DNA from: an uncultured Erysipelotrichaceae bacterium
GTDB taxonomy: Bacteria; Bacillota_I; Bacilli_A; RF39; UBA660
Direction of reading: 5' to 3'
DNA length: 64,000 nucleotides
Assembly: GCA_902789225.1 (NCBI GenBank)
Contig: CADANC010000002.1
Span: 62,001 to 126,000 of the forward strand
Positions 26,138 through 36,309 of the stretch are shown piece after piece (positions within the stretch are counted from its first letter, which is position 1; every line of letters starts with the position of its first letter). The translations under genes were made by a program, and so were the position numbers. The notes beneath the pieces were generated by a model. That model made no database searches. It saw nothing but the letters and a program-made list of their open reading frames with translations, and was not told where the DNA came from.

Positions 26138-27796
26138 TTATTTATTATAGAAATAACTTCCTCCAATGAATTCTCTTAATATTGAATCTTGAGGAACTGC
26201 ATCACTTGGTATAGGTAAGAATAATCTAATAAATTTTAATAATCTCTTAGCTTCTTCATATACTGGTGAGTCAGTTGGTACATCATATAGTAATGGTTCT
26301 ACATATGTACGTAATACTCCTAATTCATAGATAAGAGCTGTATTAATAGTTACATCTGCTTCATCTTGACAAGGGAATATATATTTTTCTTCTCCACTTC
26401 TAACAGATGGCCAAGTTTTGATAGAATCTTCTACACTTCTACCTCTAGTTCTTGCATCTCTTACTATTCTTCTAAGTAATCTACAATCTGTTGTAGATAT
26501 TCTATTATGAGTATCTATATTTAATTCAGTTAATGGAGAAATATATATCTTAAATTTTTTCTCCTTTGGAATATTTGATAATACTTTTTTATCTAGTGCA
26601 TGAATTCCTTCAATAACTAAAATATCTTTATCATCCATTTTTAAAGTATTTGCAAAAGATTTAGTTCCTAAAATAAAATCGTATGTAGGTATTTTTGTTT
26701 CTTTTCCATCTAATAGATTAGCAATTGTTTTATCAAATAGTTTTAAGTCTACTGCTTCTAAACATTCATAATCATATTTTCCATCTTTATCTTTAGGAGT
26801 TTCATTTCTTTCAACAAAGAAATCATCCATTGATAATACTTTTGGATGTAGACCAAAACTTTCTAAATACATGCATAATTTTTTAGATGTTGTTGTTTTT
26901 CCTGATGATGAAGGGCCTGCAATTAAAACTATTTTTATTCTTCTTTTTTTATCATTAATTGTTTCAGCTACACTTAAAAGTCTATTACTTTGAAGTGTTT
27001 CATCAATTTTAATTAAGTCACCTACACGGTATTTTGATACTAATTCATTTAAATCATTTGATGTTGTTATTTTCATTATTTTAGCCCATTCTCTACATTC
27101 ATTAAATACATCAAACATGTGAGGATGATGAACGTATGGAGTTATTTTATCTGGACTATATATTGTTGGAAAACGAAGTACAAATCCATTATCTTCTACA
27201 TATGTTAATTCAAACTTTTCAATCATAGAAGATTCTGTAGGCATTTGACTATAGAAATAATCATATAAATTTCCAAGTCTATATAGGGTTACATAAGTAT
27301 TAGTGTTATATCTTAATACTTTTGATTTTTCGTAATCTCCTATCTCATTATAGTATTCAATTGTTTCTAATCTATCAACTAACTCTTTTTTTATTGGAAG
27401 ATTTAATTCAATTGTTTCTTTCATTTTGTTAAAAACATCTTTTAATCTAGCAGGAGTTAGTTTAAAGTTTGTTTCACAGTATAATCCCTTATCTAAGGAA
27501 TGTTCAATAGAAACATCTGCTTTTTTTCCATATAAAGATTTTATAGCATAAATAAGAATAAATACTAAACCATTTATATAGATTCTATTACCTTGAGATG
27601 AAGTTAAATCAAAGAATTCTACTTCTGCATTATCAATCAAATGATATGATAATTCTCTTATTTGTCCATTTACTTTACCTAGAATTATTCTATATTTAAA
27701 ATCATCTTGAAAATTTGTAGCTAATTCTTCTAGAGTTGTTCCTTTAGTTACTTTAATCTTACTTTTTCCTACTGTGATTTCTATTTTTTCTATCAT
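26138..27796 (-). CDS. Nucleoside (uridine-type) kinase with N-terminal TGS/tRNA-synthetase-like region
   Basis: 552 residues. Residues 1-60 look like a TGS domain (ITVGKSKIKVTKGTTLEELA), and about 60-240 a segment resembling the threonyl-tRNA synthetase second additional domain (HSLDKGLYCE). From about 285 is a P-loop kinase of the uridine kinase/phosphoribulokinase family: Walker A GPSSSGKTT, then SMDDFFVERNETP and DFILGTKSF, with VIEGIHAL as Walker B. This architecture is common in Firmicutes, where the exact substrate is usually unproven. Last gene of the uvrA-lgt-yvcK-whiA operon. Confidence 0.85.
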   Translation of the reverse strand: MIEKIEITVGKSKIKVTKGTTLEELATNFQDDFKYRIILGKVNGQIRELSYHLIDNAEVEFFDLTSSQGNRIYINGLVFILIYAIKSLYGKKADVSIEHSLDKGLYCETNFKLTPARLKDVFNKMKETIELNLPIKKELVDRLETIEYYNEIGDYEKSKVLRYNTNTYVTLYRLGNLYDYFYSQMPTESSMIEKFELTYVEDNGFVLRFPTIYSPDKITPYVHHPHMFDVFNECREWAKIMKITTSNDLNELVSKYRVGDLIKIDETLQSNRLLSVAETINDKKRRIKIVLIAGPSSSGKTTTSKKLCMYLESFGLHPKVLSMDDFFVERNETPKDKDGKYDYECLEAVDLKLFDKTIANLLDGKETKIPTYDFILGTKSFANTLKMDDKDILVIEGIHALDKKVLSNIPKEKKFKIYISPLTELNIDTHNRISTTDCRLLRRIVRDARTRGRSVEDSIKTWPSVRSGEEKYIFPCQDEADVTINTALIYELGVLRTYVEPLLYDVPTDSPVYEEAKRLLKFIRLFLPIPSDAVPQDSILREFIGGSYFYNK

Positions 27797-27824
27797 ATTA
27801 TTACCCCTTATTATCTTTAGTATA

Positions 27825-28781
27825 TCAAACTTTACTATTTTCTTTTAGGTTTTTCTTTATTTTTTCTGCTAAGTCAGTTATTTTACGGAATCTATGATTT
27901 AGTCCTGACTTAGTTATTTTCTTTTTAGTATCATCTGATATTATGTTTGCTAGTTCTTGTAGAGAAGCTTCTGGATATTCTTTACGATATCTTACTAATT
28001 CTTGACATTTATCATCTAATAGAGAGATAGATGCTGTATCTTCTAATACTTTGATATCATCTAATTGACGTGTAGCAGTACTAATAATTTTATCAATATT
28101 TGCTTGTTCACAATTATTAAGACGATTTGTCATATTCTTTTCATCTCTATAAACTCTTATATTCTCATAATATAGTACTGCTTTAGTAGCATCTAATATC
28201 TTTATAAAATCACTAATCTTATCAGCTTCTTTTATATAAATCATATAGCCTTTTTCTCTATTTAATATTTTTGCATTTAAATCATATGTATTTAATAATC
28301 TTTGTATAAAGACTGCTTCTTCAGGTTTATTTATTAATAATTCTAAATGATAACGAGATGTCTTAGGATCATTAATACTTCCTGTACAAAAGAAAGCTCC
28401 TTTTAGATATGCTTTTACTGTTTCTAAGTCATCTAAAATATAACTAGGAGGATTATCTAAATATTTATCATTTTCATCTAAATATCCTATATCTTTTAAA
28501 ATATTATGATTTTCATCATTAATAGTTAATTCATATAAATCCTTTTTTGAAAAATTTAAATTATCTATTACTTTGATATTTCCTTCTACATTGTAATTTT
28601 TCTTTATACAATCATTTATTCTATTGATTATATTTATATTTTCTGATGTAAGAATAATCTTATCTTTATCAACAGTTCCATTATTTCTTATAAAACCAGA
28701 GAGTTCTGCTAGTACTTCTGGTTTTCTATAATCTTTATTATTAATTGCTATTTCATTTTTTATTTCTGTGGTGTATGACAT
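27825..28781 (-). CDS. whiA: DNA-binding protein WhiA
   Basis: 318 residues. N-terminal LAGLIDADG-like homing-endonuclease fold without catalytic residues (VLAELSGFIRNNGTV; YLKGAFFCTGSINDP) and a C-terminal helix-turn-helix (LQELANIISDDTKKKITKSGLNHRFRKI). In Gram-positive bacteria it acts in cell division and chromosome segregation. The start codon overlaps the yvcK reading frame by 22 bases and has no clear ribosome site, so translation is probably coupled. Confidence 0.93.
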   Translation of the reverse strand: MSYTTEIKNEIAINNKDYRKPEVLAELSGFIRNNGTVDKDKIILTSENINIINRINDCIKKNYNVEGNIKVIDNLNFSKKDLYELTINDENHNILKDIGYLDENDKYLDNPPSYILDDLETVKAYLKGAFFCTGSINDPKTSRYHLELLINKPEEAVFIQRLLNTYDLNAKILNREKGYMIYIKEADKISDFIKILDATKAVLYYENIRVYRDEKNMTNRLNNCEQANIDKIISTATRQLDDIKVLEDTASISLLDDKCQELVRYRKEYPEASLQELANIISDDTKKKITKSGLNHRFRKITDLAEKIKKNLKENSKV

Positions 28782-29734
28782 TTATTCATTAGATAACTAT
28801 ATATTAGAAAATTTAATTTTAAAGAATCATGTCTTATCATTTTATCTTCTATTACAATTAAATCATCTTCTAATAGTTCTACTCCCATTTTATCTAATTC
28901 TTTATAATCTATTGGAACTGGATCTTTTCTTTCTGCAGTGTAGTATTTTTCAGCTATTTTTTTATCTATTTTACTATTACTTGCTATAACTGCATCTACT
29001 TTTCTTTTTCCTAAGTAGTTATTTAACATTTTTAAATGGTCTGAAACTTTGAAATTATCAGTTTCTCCTGGTTGAGTAACAGCATTACATACATACATTA
29101 TAGGTGCTTTTGAATCTTCTAGAGCAAGTGTTACTTCTTTTGGAATTATATTTGGAATAATAGATGTAAATAAAGAGCCCATACTTAAAATAATTAAATC
29201 TGCTTTATTAATTGCTTTGATAACTTCAGGTAATACTTTAGGATCTTCCTTATATAGTAATCTTACTATCTTTTTAGGTGATTCTGTTATTTGTTCTTCT
29301 CCTTCTATAAAAGTTCCATCTTCAGCTTCTCCAACTAATGTAATATCTCTACTTTCTGAAATTGGTAGTACTGTAGCTTTAACATCTAATAACTTTGATA
29401 ATTGATTAATTGATTTTTTTAATGAACCATTAATATCTAACATAGCTGTTAACACTAAGTTTCCTAATGCATGTCCATTAAGATCTGAATCTGTTTTAAA
29501 ACGATACTCCATCATCTTTTTTATTGGTTCATCTATATCTGATAAAGCAGTTATTACATGTCTTATGTCTCCTACTGCTGGAATATGAAATTCTTCTCTT
29601 AGTTTTCCTGTTGATCTCCCGTTATCAGATACTGTTATTACAGCTGTTATATCTATAGGGAATTTTTGTAATCCTTTTAATAGATATGATAGTCCTGTTC
29701 CTCCACCAAATACTACTACTTTTTTATTATCCAT
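28760..29734 (-). CDS. yvcK: Gluconeogenesis/morphogenesis factor YvcK
   Basis: 324 residues. Rossmann-like protein of the YvcK/CofD-like family (VVVFGGGTGLSYLLKGLQKF, ITVSDNGRSTGKLR, GDIRHVI). Binds UDP-sugars in relatives and supports growth on gluconeogenic carbon and cell shape. In most Firmicutes it is flanked by rapZ and whiA; here whiA is present but rapZ is absent. Confidence 0.95.
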   Translation of the reverse strand: MDNKKVVVFGGGTGLSYLLKGLQKFPIDITAVITVSDNGRSTGKLREEFHIPAVGDIRHVITALSDIDEPIKKMMEYRFKTDSDLNGHALGNLVLTAMLDINGSLKKSINQLSKLLDVKATVLPISESRDITLVGEAEDGTFIEGEEQITESPKKIVRLLYKEDPKVLPEVIKAINKADLIILSMGSLFTSIIPNIIPKEVTLALEDSKAPIMYVCNAVTQPGETDNFKVSDHLKMLNNYLGKRKVDAVIASNSKIDKKIAEKYYTAERKDPVPIDYKELDKMGVELLEDDLIVIEDKMIRHDSLKLNFLIYSYLMNKCHTPQK

Positions 29735-29735
29735 A

Positions 29736-30539
29736 CTAATCTCCTTTTCTTAACTCATGATATTTATGCTTCTTATCTTTCTTAATTATATATAATAAGA
29801 ATAATACTATTCCTGATATTATGTAAATTATAGATACTACTTGAGCAACTTTAATTGAAGCTAGCATCAGAGAATCGGTTCTTAATCCTTCTACAAAGAA
29901 TCTTTCTATACCATACCATACTAAATATATTCCAGATAATTGTCCTATATTTATCTTTTTATTCTTTCTAACTATTAATAGTATTATAAAACCTAATAAA
30001 CACCATATTGATTCATATAAGAATGTTGGATGGTAATATACTCCATTTATATGCATTCCTTCAATTATGAAATTTGGTAGGTGAAGAGATTTTAAAAATG
30101 ATAAAGTTGTTTCGCCTCCATGAGCTTCTTGATTAAAGAAGTTTCCCCATCTTCCTATGGCTTGAGCTATTATTAAACCTACTGCTATAATATCCATCAT
30201 TTTTAAAACATTAAGTTTTTTCTTTTTTGAGAAAAATATTAAAAATAATAATCCTCCTATTATTGCGCCATGGATAGCTATTCCTCCGTGCCATATCTTT
30301 ATTATTTCTAGAGGATCTTGTAGATAATAATCTAGATTAAATAATACATAATAAATTCTTGCACCTAATATTCCACATATAATTCCATAGAATATTAGAT
30401 CTATTAAATCATCTTTGTTAACCTTTTGTTTTTTTGATTCTATAACTATTAATATTGTTGCGGTTAATATAGCTAGGAACATAGTAATAGAATACCAATA
30501 TATTGTTATTGGACCTAATTCTAGAGCTATGCTATTCAT
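29736..30539 (-). CDS. lgt: Prolipoprotein diacylglyceryl transferase
   Basis: 267 residues with about seven hydrophobic segments. Attaches diacylglycerol to the lipobox Cys of prolipoproteins at the membrane. The Lgt signature GRWGNFFNQEAHG (about residue 135-147) and HPTFLYES are intact. Starts with a 4-base overlap on the upstream membrane gene (ATGA) and ends one base before yvcK starts. Confidence 0.97.
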   Translation of the reverse strand: MNSIALELGPITIYWYSITMFLAILTATILIVIESKKQKVNKDDLIDLIFYGIICGILGARIYYVLFNLDYYLQDPLEIIKIWHGGIAIHGAIIGGLLFLIFFSKKKKLNVLKMMDIIAVGLIIAQAIGRWGNFFNQEAHGGETTLSFLKSLHLPNFIIEGMHINGVYYHPTFLYESIWCLLGFIILLIVRKNKKINIGQLSGIYLVWYGIERFFVEGLRTDSLMLASIKVAQVVSIIYIISGIVLFLLYIIKKDKKHKYHELRKGD

Positions 30540-30931
30540 CTTCTTTTTATTCCTTCTATAGTGTCATCTACTAAATAATTAACTATTGAAATTAATATTG
30601 AAAAGAAGAAAGCTGTCCAAAAACCATTCAAATCAAATAGGCCAAAAAGCATCCAATCAACTAGTTTTAACATAAATAGATTAATGAATAAATAGAATGT
30701 TCCTAATGTAAGAGCAGTTATTGGTATTGTTAATAATACTAGTACTGGTTTTACTGTTTTCTTTAAGATATATAATAAGATAACAATTAATAAACAGATA
30801 AAGAATGTATATTTTGGATAGATATAAAAATTATCAAAAGCTCTAGTCATAATTAATATTACTAAAGCATATGCTAGCATATAATACATCCATTCACTAA
30901 AATTGTTTATCTTTTTATTTTTCTTTCTCAT
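30536..30931 (-). CDS. YvlD-type four-helix membrane protein (phage holin family 4)
   Basis: 131 residues, about four transmembrane helices (from roughly residue 14 onward), with a charged N-terminus. The spacing and the C-terminal stretch FWTAFFFSILISIVNYLVDD match the YvlD/holin-4 family (PF04020-like). The function is not established; YvlD is tied to envelope stress in Bacillus, and the holin name is historical. Lies between uvrA and lgt, overlapping lgt by 4 bases. Confidence 0.75.
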   Translation of the reverse strand: MRKKNKKINNFSEWMYYMLAYALVILIMTRAFDNFYIYPKYTFFICLLIVILLYILKKTVKPVLVLLTIPITALTLGTFYLFINLFMLKLVDWMLFGLFDLNGFWTAFFFSILISIVNYLVDDTIEGIKRR

Positions 30932-30934
30932 CTA

Positions 30935-33748
30935 TTATAATACCTTCTTTAAATATTCACCGGTATATGAACCTTTAACTTTAGAGACTTCTTCTGGAGT
31001 TCCTGTTGCGACAATCTCTCCTCCTTCATCTCCTCCATCTGGTCCTAAATCGATGATATAATCTGCTACTTTTATTACATCTAAATTATGTTCTATAACT
31101 ATGATTGTATCTTTATTATCTACTATTTTTTGTAAAATTGCAATAAGACGAGATATATCATCAGTATGAAGACCTGTAGTAGGCTCATCTAGGACAAATA
31201 ATGATTTACCAGTAGGCTTCTTTTGTAATTCTTTAGCAAGTTTTACTCTTTCTGCTTCTCCTCCTGATAGAGTTGGAGCACTTTGTCCTAATTTAATGTA
31301 GCTTAATCCTACATCATTTAGTACCTGTAGTTTATGTTTAATTTTAGGTACATTTTCAAAGAATTCTAGAGCTTCACTTACTCTCATATCAAGTACATCT
31401 GCTATATTTTTTCCTTTATATTTTATATTTAGAGTTTCTCTATTATATCTTGTACCGTGACATACTTCACAAGGTACATAAACATCTGGGAGAAAATGCA
31501 TTTCTATTTTCTTTACTCCATCTCCACGACAAGCTTCACATCTTCCACCTTTTACGTTAAATGAGAATCTATTTTTTTCAAAGCCTTGCATTTTAGCTTC
31601 TTTTGTAGTAGTAAATAATTCTCTAATATCATCAAATACTCCGGTATAAGTTGCTGGATTTGATCTTGGTGTTCTTCCTATTGGGTTTTGTGATATTACT
31701 ACTATTTTATCTATATTTTCTGTTCCTAGAATCTTTTTATATTTTCCTGGTTTCTCTTTTGATTTATATAATTCTTTTGAAATTGCTTTGCAAAGTATTT
31801 CTGTTATTAGAGAAGATTTACCTGATCCTGATACTCCTGTTACACAAGTAAATGTTCCTAGAGGAATATCCACATCAATATTCTTTAAATTGTGTTCTTC
31901 TGCACCTTTAATCTTCAAATACTTCTTTATACCTTTTCTTCTAGTTTTAGGTACTTCTATTTTCTTTTTACCACTTAGGTATTGTCCTGTAATACTTTTT
32001 TCATTTTTCATTACTTCTTCTGGAGTTCCTACAGCTATTATTTCTCCTCCTGCATCACCTGCTCCAGGTCCTATATCTACTAAATAGTCACATGCTCTCA
32101 TAGTATCTTCATCATGTTCTACTACTATCAATGTGTTTCCTAGGTCTCTCATTTTTAACATTGAATCAATTAATTTTTGATTATCTTTTTGATGAAGACC
32201 AATAGATGGTTCATCTAGTACATATAATACTCCTGTTAAGTGAGATCCTATTTGTGTAGCAAGTCTTATTCTTTGAGCTTCTCCTCCTGATAATGTACCT
32301 GCACTTCTACTTAGTGTTAGATAACCTAATCCTACATTTGATAAGAAATCTAATCTATCTATAATTTCTTTTAAAAGAAGGGTTGCAATTTCTTGTTTTT
32401 CTTTAGTTAATTTTAAATTATTAAAGAAAGGTATTAAATCTTTTATAGACATTTCTGTTACTTCAAAAATATTTTTCTTTCCTACTTTTACTTGCAACAC
32501 ATCATCATTTAATCTTGCTCCATGACATGTATCACATTCTGTTTCTATCATGTATCTTTCTAACCATTCTCTTACCCATGTAGATGATGTTTCCATATAT
32601 CTTCTTTCTAGATTAGTTAGTACTCCTTCATAATAATCATAAGTATCAGTAGTATTTCCTCCTCTAGTTGTATATTTAATATGAATTGGTTCTTTACTTC
32701 CATAGAAAATTAACTCTTTTTCTTTTTTTGTTAATTTAGAAAATGGCTTTGTTGTATCTATCTTGTAATGCTTACATAAACATAATAATTTCATGTAATA
32801 TATATTTTCTACTTCATCTCCATAAGGTTTAATACATCCATCAATTATACTTAAAGTTTGATCTGGAACTACTAATTCTGGATCCATTTGTAGTTTAACT
32901 CCTAAACCTTTACAATCAGGACAAGCTCCATATGGTGCATTAAAACTAAATAAACGTGGTTCTAATTCTGGAAGAGAAAATTCACAATATGGACAAGCAA
33001 ATGATTCTGACATAACTATTTCTTTAGAGTCATCTCCCATAGTCTTAATTACTACTTTTCCAGATGCTAATTTAGTTGATGTCTCTAATGCTTCAAATAA
33101 TCTTGAACGTACGCCTTCTTTTATTACTAAACGATCTATTATTACGGATATATTGTGTTTTTTATTTTTATCTAGATTGAACTCTTCTGATAAATCGTGA
33201 GTTTCTCCATCGATATTTACTCTAACATATCCTTCTTTTTGAAGTGTTTCTAATAAATCTTTTTGTGTTCCTTTTTCACCATGGACAACTGGAGCCATTA
33301 CTATTAATTTAGTTCCTTCAGGATATTCTAATATCTTATTAGTCATTTCTTCTACACTTTGAGAAGTTATTGGAATATTATGATTTGGACAATATGGTGT
33401 TCCTACTCTTGCAAATAATAATCTTAAATAATCATATATTTCTGTAACTGTTCCTACAGTAGATCTAGGATTATTTGATGTTGTTTTTTGATCTATTGAA
33501 ATTGCTGGAGATAATCCTTCTATTGAATCTACATCAGGCTTATTTGAATTTCCTAAGAATTGTCTTGCATATGCTGATAAAGATTCTACATATCTTCTTT
33601 CTCCTTCAGCATAAATTGTATCGAACGCTAAAGAAGATTTACCTGAACCAGATAAACCTGTCATAACAATCATTTTATTTTTAGGAAGTTCTATATCTAC
33701 ATTTTTAAGATTATTTTCTCTTGCTCCTTTGATAATAATTTTATCCAT
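30935..33748 (-). CDS. uvrA: UvrABC excinuclease subunit A
   Basis: 937 residues from ATG 33748, preceded by GAGGTG; an upstream GTG three codons earlier would overlap that site. Damage sensor of nucleotide excision repair. Two ABC modules: Walker A GLSGSGKSS near the N-terminus and GVSGSGKSS in the second half; signatures LSGGEAQRIRLA and LSGGEAERVKLA. Zinc-binding CPYC...CPDC, CDTC and CEAC...CEVC clusters are present. First gene of an operon with yvlD-like, lgt, yvcK and whiA. Confidence 0.98.
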   Translation of the reverse strand: MDKIIIKGARENNLKNVDIELPKNKMIVMTGLSGSGKSSLAFDTIYAEGERRYVESLSAYARQFLGNSNKPDVDSIEGLSPAISIDQKTTSNNPRSTVGTVTEIYDYLRLLFARVGTPYCPNHNIPITSQSVEEMTNKILEYPEGTKLIVMAPVVHGEKGTQKDLLETLQKEGYVRVNIDGETHDLSEEFNLDKNKKHNISVIIDRLVIKEGVRSRLFEALETSTKLASGKVVIKTMGDDSKEIVMSESFACPYCEFSLPELEPRLFSFNAPYGACPDCKGLGVKLQMDPELVVPDQTLSIIDGCIKPYGDEVENIYYMKLLCLCKHYKIDTTKPFSKLTKKEKELIFYGSKEPIHIKYTTRGGNTTDTYDYYEGVLTNLERRYMETSSTWVREWLERYMIETECDTCHGARLNDDVLQVKVGKKNIFEVTEMSIKDLIPFFNNLKLTKEKQEIATLLLKEIIDRLDFLSNVGLGYLTLSRSAGTLSGGEAQRIRLATQIGSHLTGVLYVLDEPSIGLHQKDNQKLIDSMLKMRDLGNTLIVVEHDEDTMRACDYLVDIGPGAGDAGGEIIAVGTPEEVMKNEKSITGQYLSGKKKIEVPKTRRKGIKKYLKIKGAEEHNLKNIDVDIPLGTFTCVTGVSGSGKSSLITEILCKAISKELYKSKEKPGKYKKILGTENIDKIVVISQNPIGRTPRSNPATYTGVFDDIRELFTTTKEAKMQGFEKNRFSFNVKGGRCEACRGDGVKKIEMHFLPDVYVPCEVCHGTRYNRETLNIKYKGKNIADVLDMRVSEALEFFENVPKIKHKLQVLNDVGLSYIKLGQSAPTLSGGEAERVKLAKELQKKPTGKSLFVLDEPTTGLHTDDISRLIAILQKIVDNKDTIIVIEHNLDVIKVADYIIDLGPDGGDEGGEIVATGTPEEVSKVKGSYTGEYLKKVL

Positions 33749-33768
33749 ATTGAACACCTCGCTTTTGT

Positions 33769-33774
33769 ATTATA
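33769..33774 (-). promoter_or_regulatory. Extended -10 box of the uvrA operon
   Basis: TGTTATAAT on the minus strand, 21 bases before the uvrA start, directly after the terminator of the DUF805 gene. Confidence 0.6.
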
Positions 33775-33778
33775 ACAC

Positions 33779-33813
33779 AAAAAAAGTAGAAGTGTTTGTT
33801 CTTCTACTTTTTA
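33779..33813 (-). terminator. Intrinsic terminator after the DUF805 gene
   Basis: AAAAAGTAGAAG / CTTCTACTTTTT, 12 bp with an 8-base loop and a T-run. It separates the uvrB transcript from that of uvrA. Confidence 0.85.
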
Positions 33814-33819
33814 ATTTGA

Positions 33820-34185
33820 TTATAGTACTTTTCCGTATTTATTATCTGTATCAACTGCTTTTGAACAATAGAATACTAGTAATACTATTACTCCAACGAT
33901 TGGTACTAATCCAATTAAATACCACCATCCTGACTTATTGATGTCATGTAGTCTTCTTACTGCCATAGATAAAGATGGAATGAATGTTGCTAAAGACCAA
34001 ATGCTTCCTACTGTAGAAAGTGAATAGTTAAATGAGTTACTAGTTGTTTCAGATGAACCTGGGAAAATAAGATTGATAACTATATTTATTATTATTAGAA
34101 ATAATACTGTCATCCAGAAATCTTTTCTACTAGTACGATCTTTAAAGTTAAAGTAATTCTTCCAATAATCAACAAATCCTTTCAT
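33820..34185 (-). CDS. DUF805 family membrane protein
   Basis: 121 residues with three or more transmembrane helices. The DUF805 pattern is clear: YWKNYFNFKDRTSRKDFW near the N-terminus and AVRRLHDINKSGWWYLIGLV in the second half, then a charged end. Function unknown; related proteins sit in phage, plasmid and chromosomal contexts and sometimes act in inhibitory or stress systems. Co-transcribed with uvrB (36 bases). Confidence 0.85.
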   Translation of the reverse strand: MKGFVDYWKNYFNFKDRTSRKDFWMTVLFLIIINIVINLIFPGSSETTSNSFNYSLSTVGSIWSLATFIPSLSMAVRRLHDINKSGWWYLIGLVPIVGVIVLLVFYCSKAVDTDNKYGKVL

Positions 34186-34221
34186 AAACTTCCTCCTTTA
34201 TTATATTTTACCACAACTTTT

Positions 34222-36183
34222 TTAATATGTAGTCTTTATTTCAAAAATTATATCTCTTAATTCCATAGCTCTTTCGAAATTTAATTCTTTAGCAGCTTGT
34301 CTCATTTCTTGTTCTAGTTCTTCTATATTAGGTTTAATCTCAGCAATATTGTTTTTCTTACTCTTCTTAGTATCTCCTCCAGCAATATTTGTTATTACAT
34401 CTCTTATTTCTTTTTTGATTGTTTGTGGAACAATATTGTGTTCCTTATTATACTTTTCTTGGATTTCTCTACGTCTATTTGTTTCATTTATTGCTTCTTT
34501 CATTGAATCAGTCATTTTATCTGCATACATTATGACATGTCCATTTGCATTTCTTGCACAACGTCCTATTGTTTGAATTAGAGATCTTGTACTACGTAAG
34601 AAACCTTCCTTATCTGCATCCATTATTGCGATTAAGCTTACTTCTGGTACATCTATTCCTTCTCTTAATAGGTTTATTCCTACTACTACATCATATTTTC
34701 CTGTTCTTAAATCATGAATTATTTGCATTCTTTCTAATGTTTTTACTTCACTATGAAGATATGCCACTTTAATATTTAACTCTTTTAAATAATTGGATAA
34801 TTCTTCAGCCATACGAATAGTTAGTGTTGTTACTAAAACTCTTTCATCTTTTGCTGATCTATCTTTTATTTCTGATACTAAGTCATCTATTTGACCCATA
34901 GTTTTTCTTATTTCTATTGTTGGATCTAATAAGCCTGTAGGTCTAATAATTTGTTCAACATATTGATTATTTGTATGGGCTAATTCAATATCTCCAGGTG
35001 TTGCGGATATATAAATTGCTTGATTGATTTTTTTCTCAAATTCATCATATTTTAATGGTCTATTATCTAAAGCACTAGGAAGTCTAAATCCATATTCAAC
35101 TAAACTTTCTTTTCTAGACCTATCTCCATTATACATTCCTCTTACTTGAGGAAGAGTTACATGAGATTCATCTACTACTAATAGATAATCTTTTGGGAAG
35201 AAGTCCATCAATGTAGTTGGTGTTTCTCCTGGTTTTCTGCCTGCCATAGGGGCAGAATAATTTTCTATTCCGCTACAGAATCCTGTTTCTTGTAACATTT
35301 CTATATCATAATTAGTTCTTTGTTCTAATCTTTCAGCTGCTAATAACTTGTTATCATCTCTTAATTCTTTTAATCTATGTTGTAATTCATCTTTTATTCT
35401 ATTAATACCTTTTATTAAGTTTTCATCACTAACTACATAGTGACTTGCCGGAAAGATAGATATATTTTTCTTATTTTGTTTAACTGCTCCAGTTAGTACA
35501 TCAATTTCACTTATTCTATCTATCTCATCATCAAAGAATTCTACTCTATAACCTGTTTCATTTTGGTTTGCTGGTATTACTTCAAGTACATCTCCTCTAA
35601 CTCTAAAAGTTCCTCTTTTGAAATCATAATCATTTCTTTCATATAACATTTCTACTAGTTTTTTCATTACTACATCTCTATCTATTACTTGACCTTGTGA
35701 TAGAGTTAACATTTTAGATTTATATTCTTCAACTTCACCTATACCATATATACAAGATACACTTGATACAACTATTGTATCTTTATAAGTGATTAGTGCT
35801 GATGTTGCAGCATGACGCAACTCATCTATTTCATCATTGATAGATGAGTCTTTTTCTATATATGTATCTGTTGATGGAACATAAGCTTCTGGCTGGTAAT
35901 AATCATAATAAGATACAAAATACTCTACATGATTATTTGGAAATAATTCTTTTAATTCACTATATAATTGACCAGCAAGTGTTTTATTATGAGCTAATAC
36001 TAAAGTGGTTTTATTAGTTTTAGCTATTACATTTGCTATAGTAAAGGTTTTTCCTGTTCCTGTTGCACCTAATAATACTTGTTCTTTTTTTCCTTCATAT
36101 AAACCTTCTACAAGTTTATTAATTGCTTCTGGTTGATCTCCACTAGGTTTATATTCACTAACTAATTCAAACTTACCATCCAT
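34222..36183 (-). CDS. uvrB: UvrABC excinuclease subunit B
   Basis: 653 residues from ATG 36183, preceded by GAGGTG (an in-frame TTG just upstream is less likely). Helicase-like damage verification protein. Walker A GATGTGKT (about 40-47), beta-hairpin [24 protein letters not shown] box, helicase motif [13 protein letters not shown], and the C-terminal UVR domain ([20 protein letters not shown]) that contacts UvrC. uvrC is not in the window. Confidence 0.98.
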   Translation of the reverse strand: MDGKFELVSEYKPSGDQPEAINKLVEGLYEGKKEQVLLGATGTGKTFTIANVIAKTNKTTLVLAHNKTLAGQLYSELKELFPNNHVEYFVSYYDYYQPEAYVPSTDTYIEKDSSINDEIDELRHAATSALITYKDTIVVSSVSCIYGIGEVEEYKSKMLTLSQGQVIDRDVVMKKLVEMLYERNDYDFKRGTFRVRGDVLEVIPANQNETGYRVEFFDDEIDRISEIDVLTGAVKQNKKNISIFPASHYVVSDENLIKGINRIKDELQHRLKELRDDNKLLAAERLEQRTNYDIEMLQETGFCSGIENYSAPMAGRKPGETPTTLMDFFPKDYLLVVDESHVTLPQVRGMYNGDRSRKESLVEYGFRLPSALDNRPLKYDEFEKKINQAIYISATPGDIELAHTNNQYVEQIIRPTGLLDPTIEIRKTMGQIDDLVSEIKDRSAKDERVLVTTLTIRMAEELSNYLKELNIKVAYLHSEVKTLERMQIIHDLRTGKYDVVVGINLLREGIDVPEVSLIAIMDADKEGFLRSTRSLIQTIGRCARNANGHVIMYADKMTDSMKEAINETNRRREIQEKYNKEHNIVPQTIKKEIRDVITNIAGGDTKKSKKNNIAEIKPNIEELEQEMRQAAKELNFERAMELRDIIFEIKTTY

Positions 36184-36224
36184 CAAATCACCTCTTTCAA
36201 GAATTACTTATAAATTACTCTCAT

Positions 36225-36230
36225 ATTATA
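36225..36230 (-). promoter_or_regulatory. Extended -10 box of uvrB
   Basis: TGCTATAAT on the minus strand, 42 bases before the start. It is divergent from the promoter of the plus-strand gene that starts at 36310. Confidence 0.5.
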
Positions 36231-36257
36231 GCATAAATTATCATATAAAATTTATTA

Positions 36258-36286
36258 TTGTTTTAATATATATCTTTTGTTATTAT
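36258..36286 (+). promoter_or_regulatory. Promoter of the B3/4 protein gene
   Basis: -35 TTGTTT (36258-36263), 17-base spacer, -10 TATTAT (36281-36286) preceded by TGT. Followed by AGGAGG and ATG 36310. Confidence 0.6.
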
Positions 36287-36309
36287 ATTTGTAATCTAGG
36301 AGGTATAGT

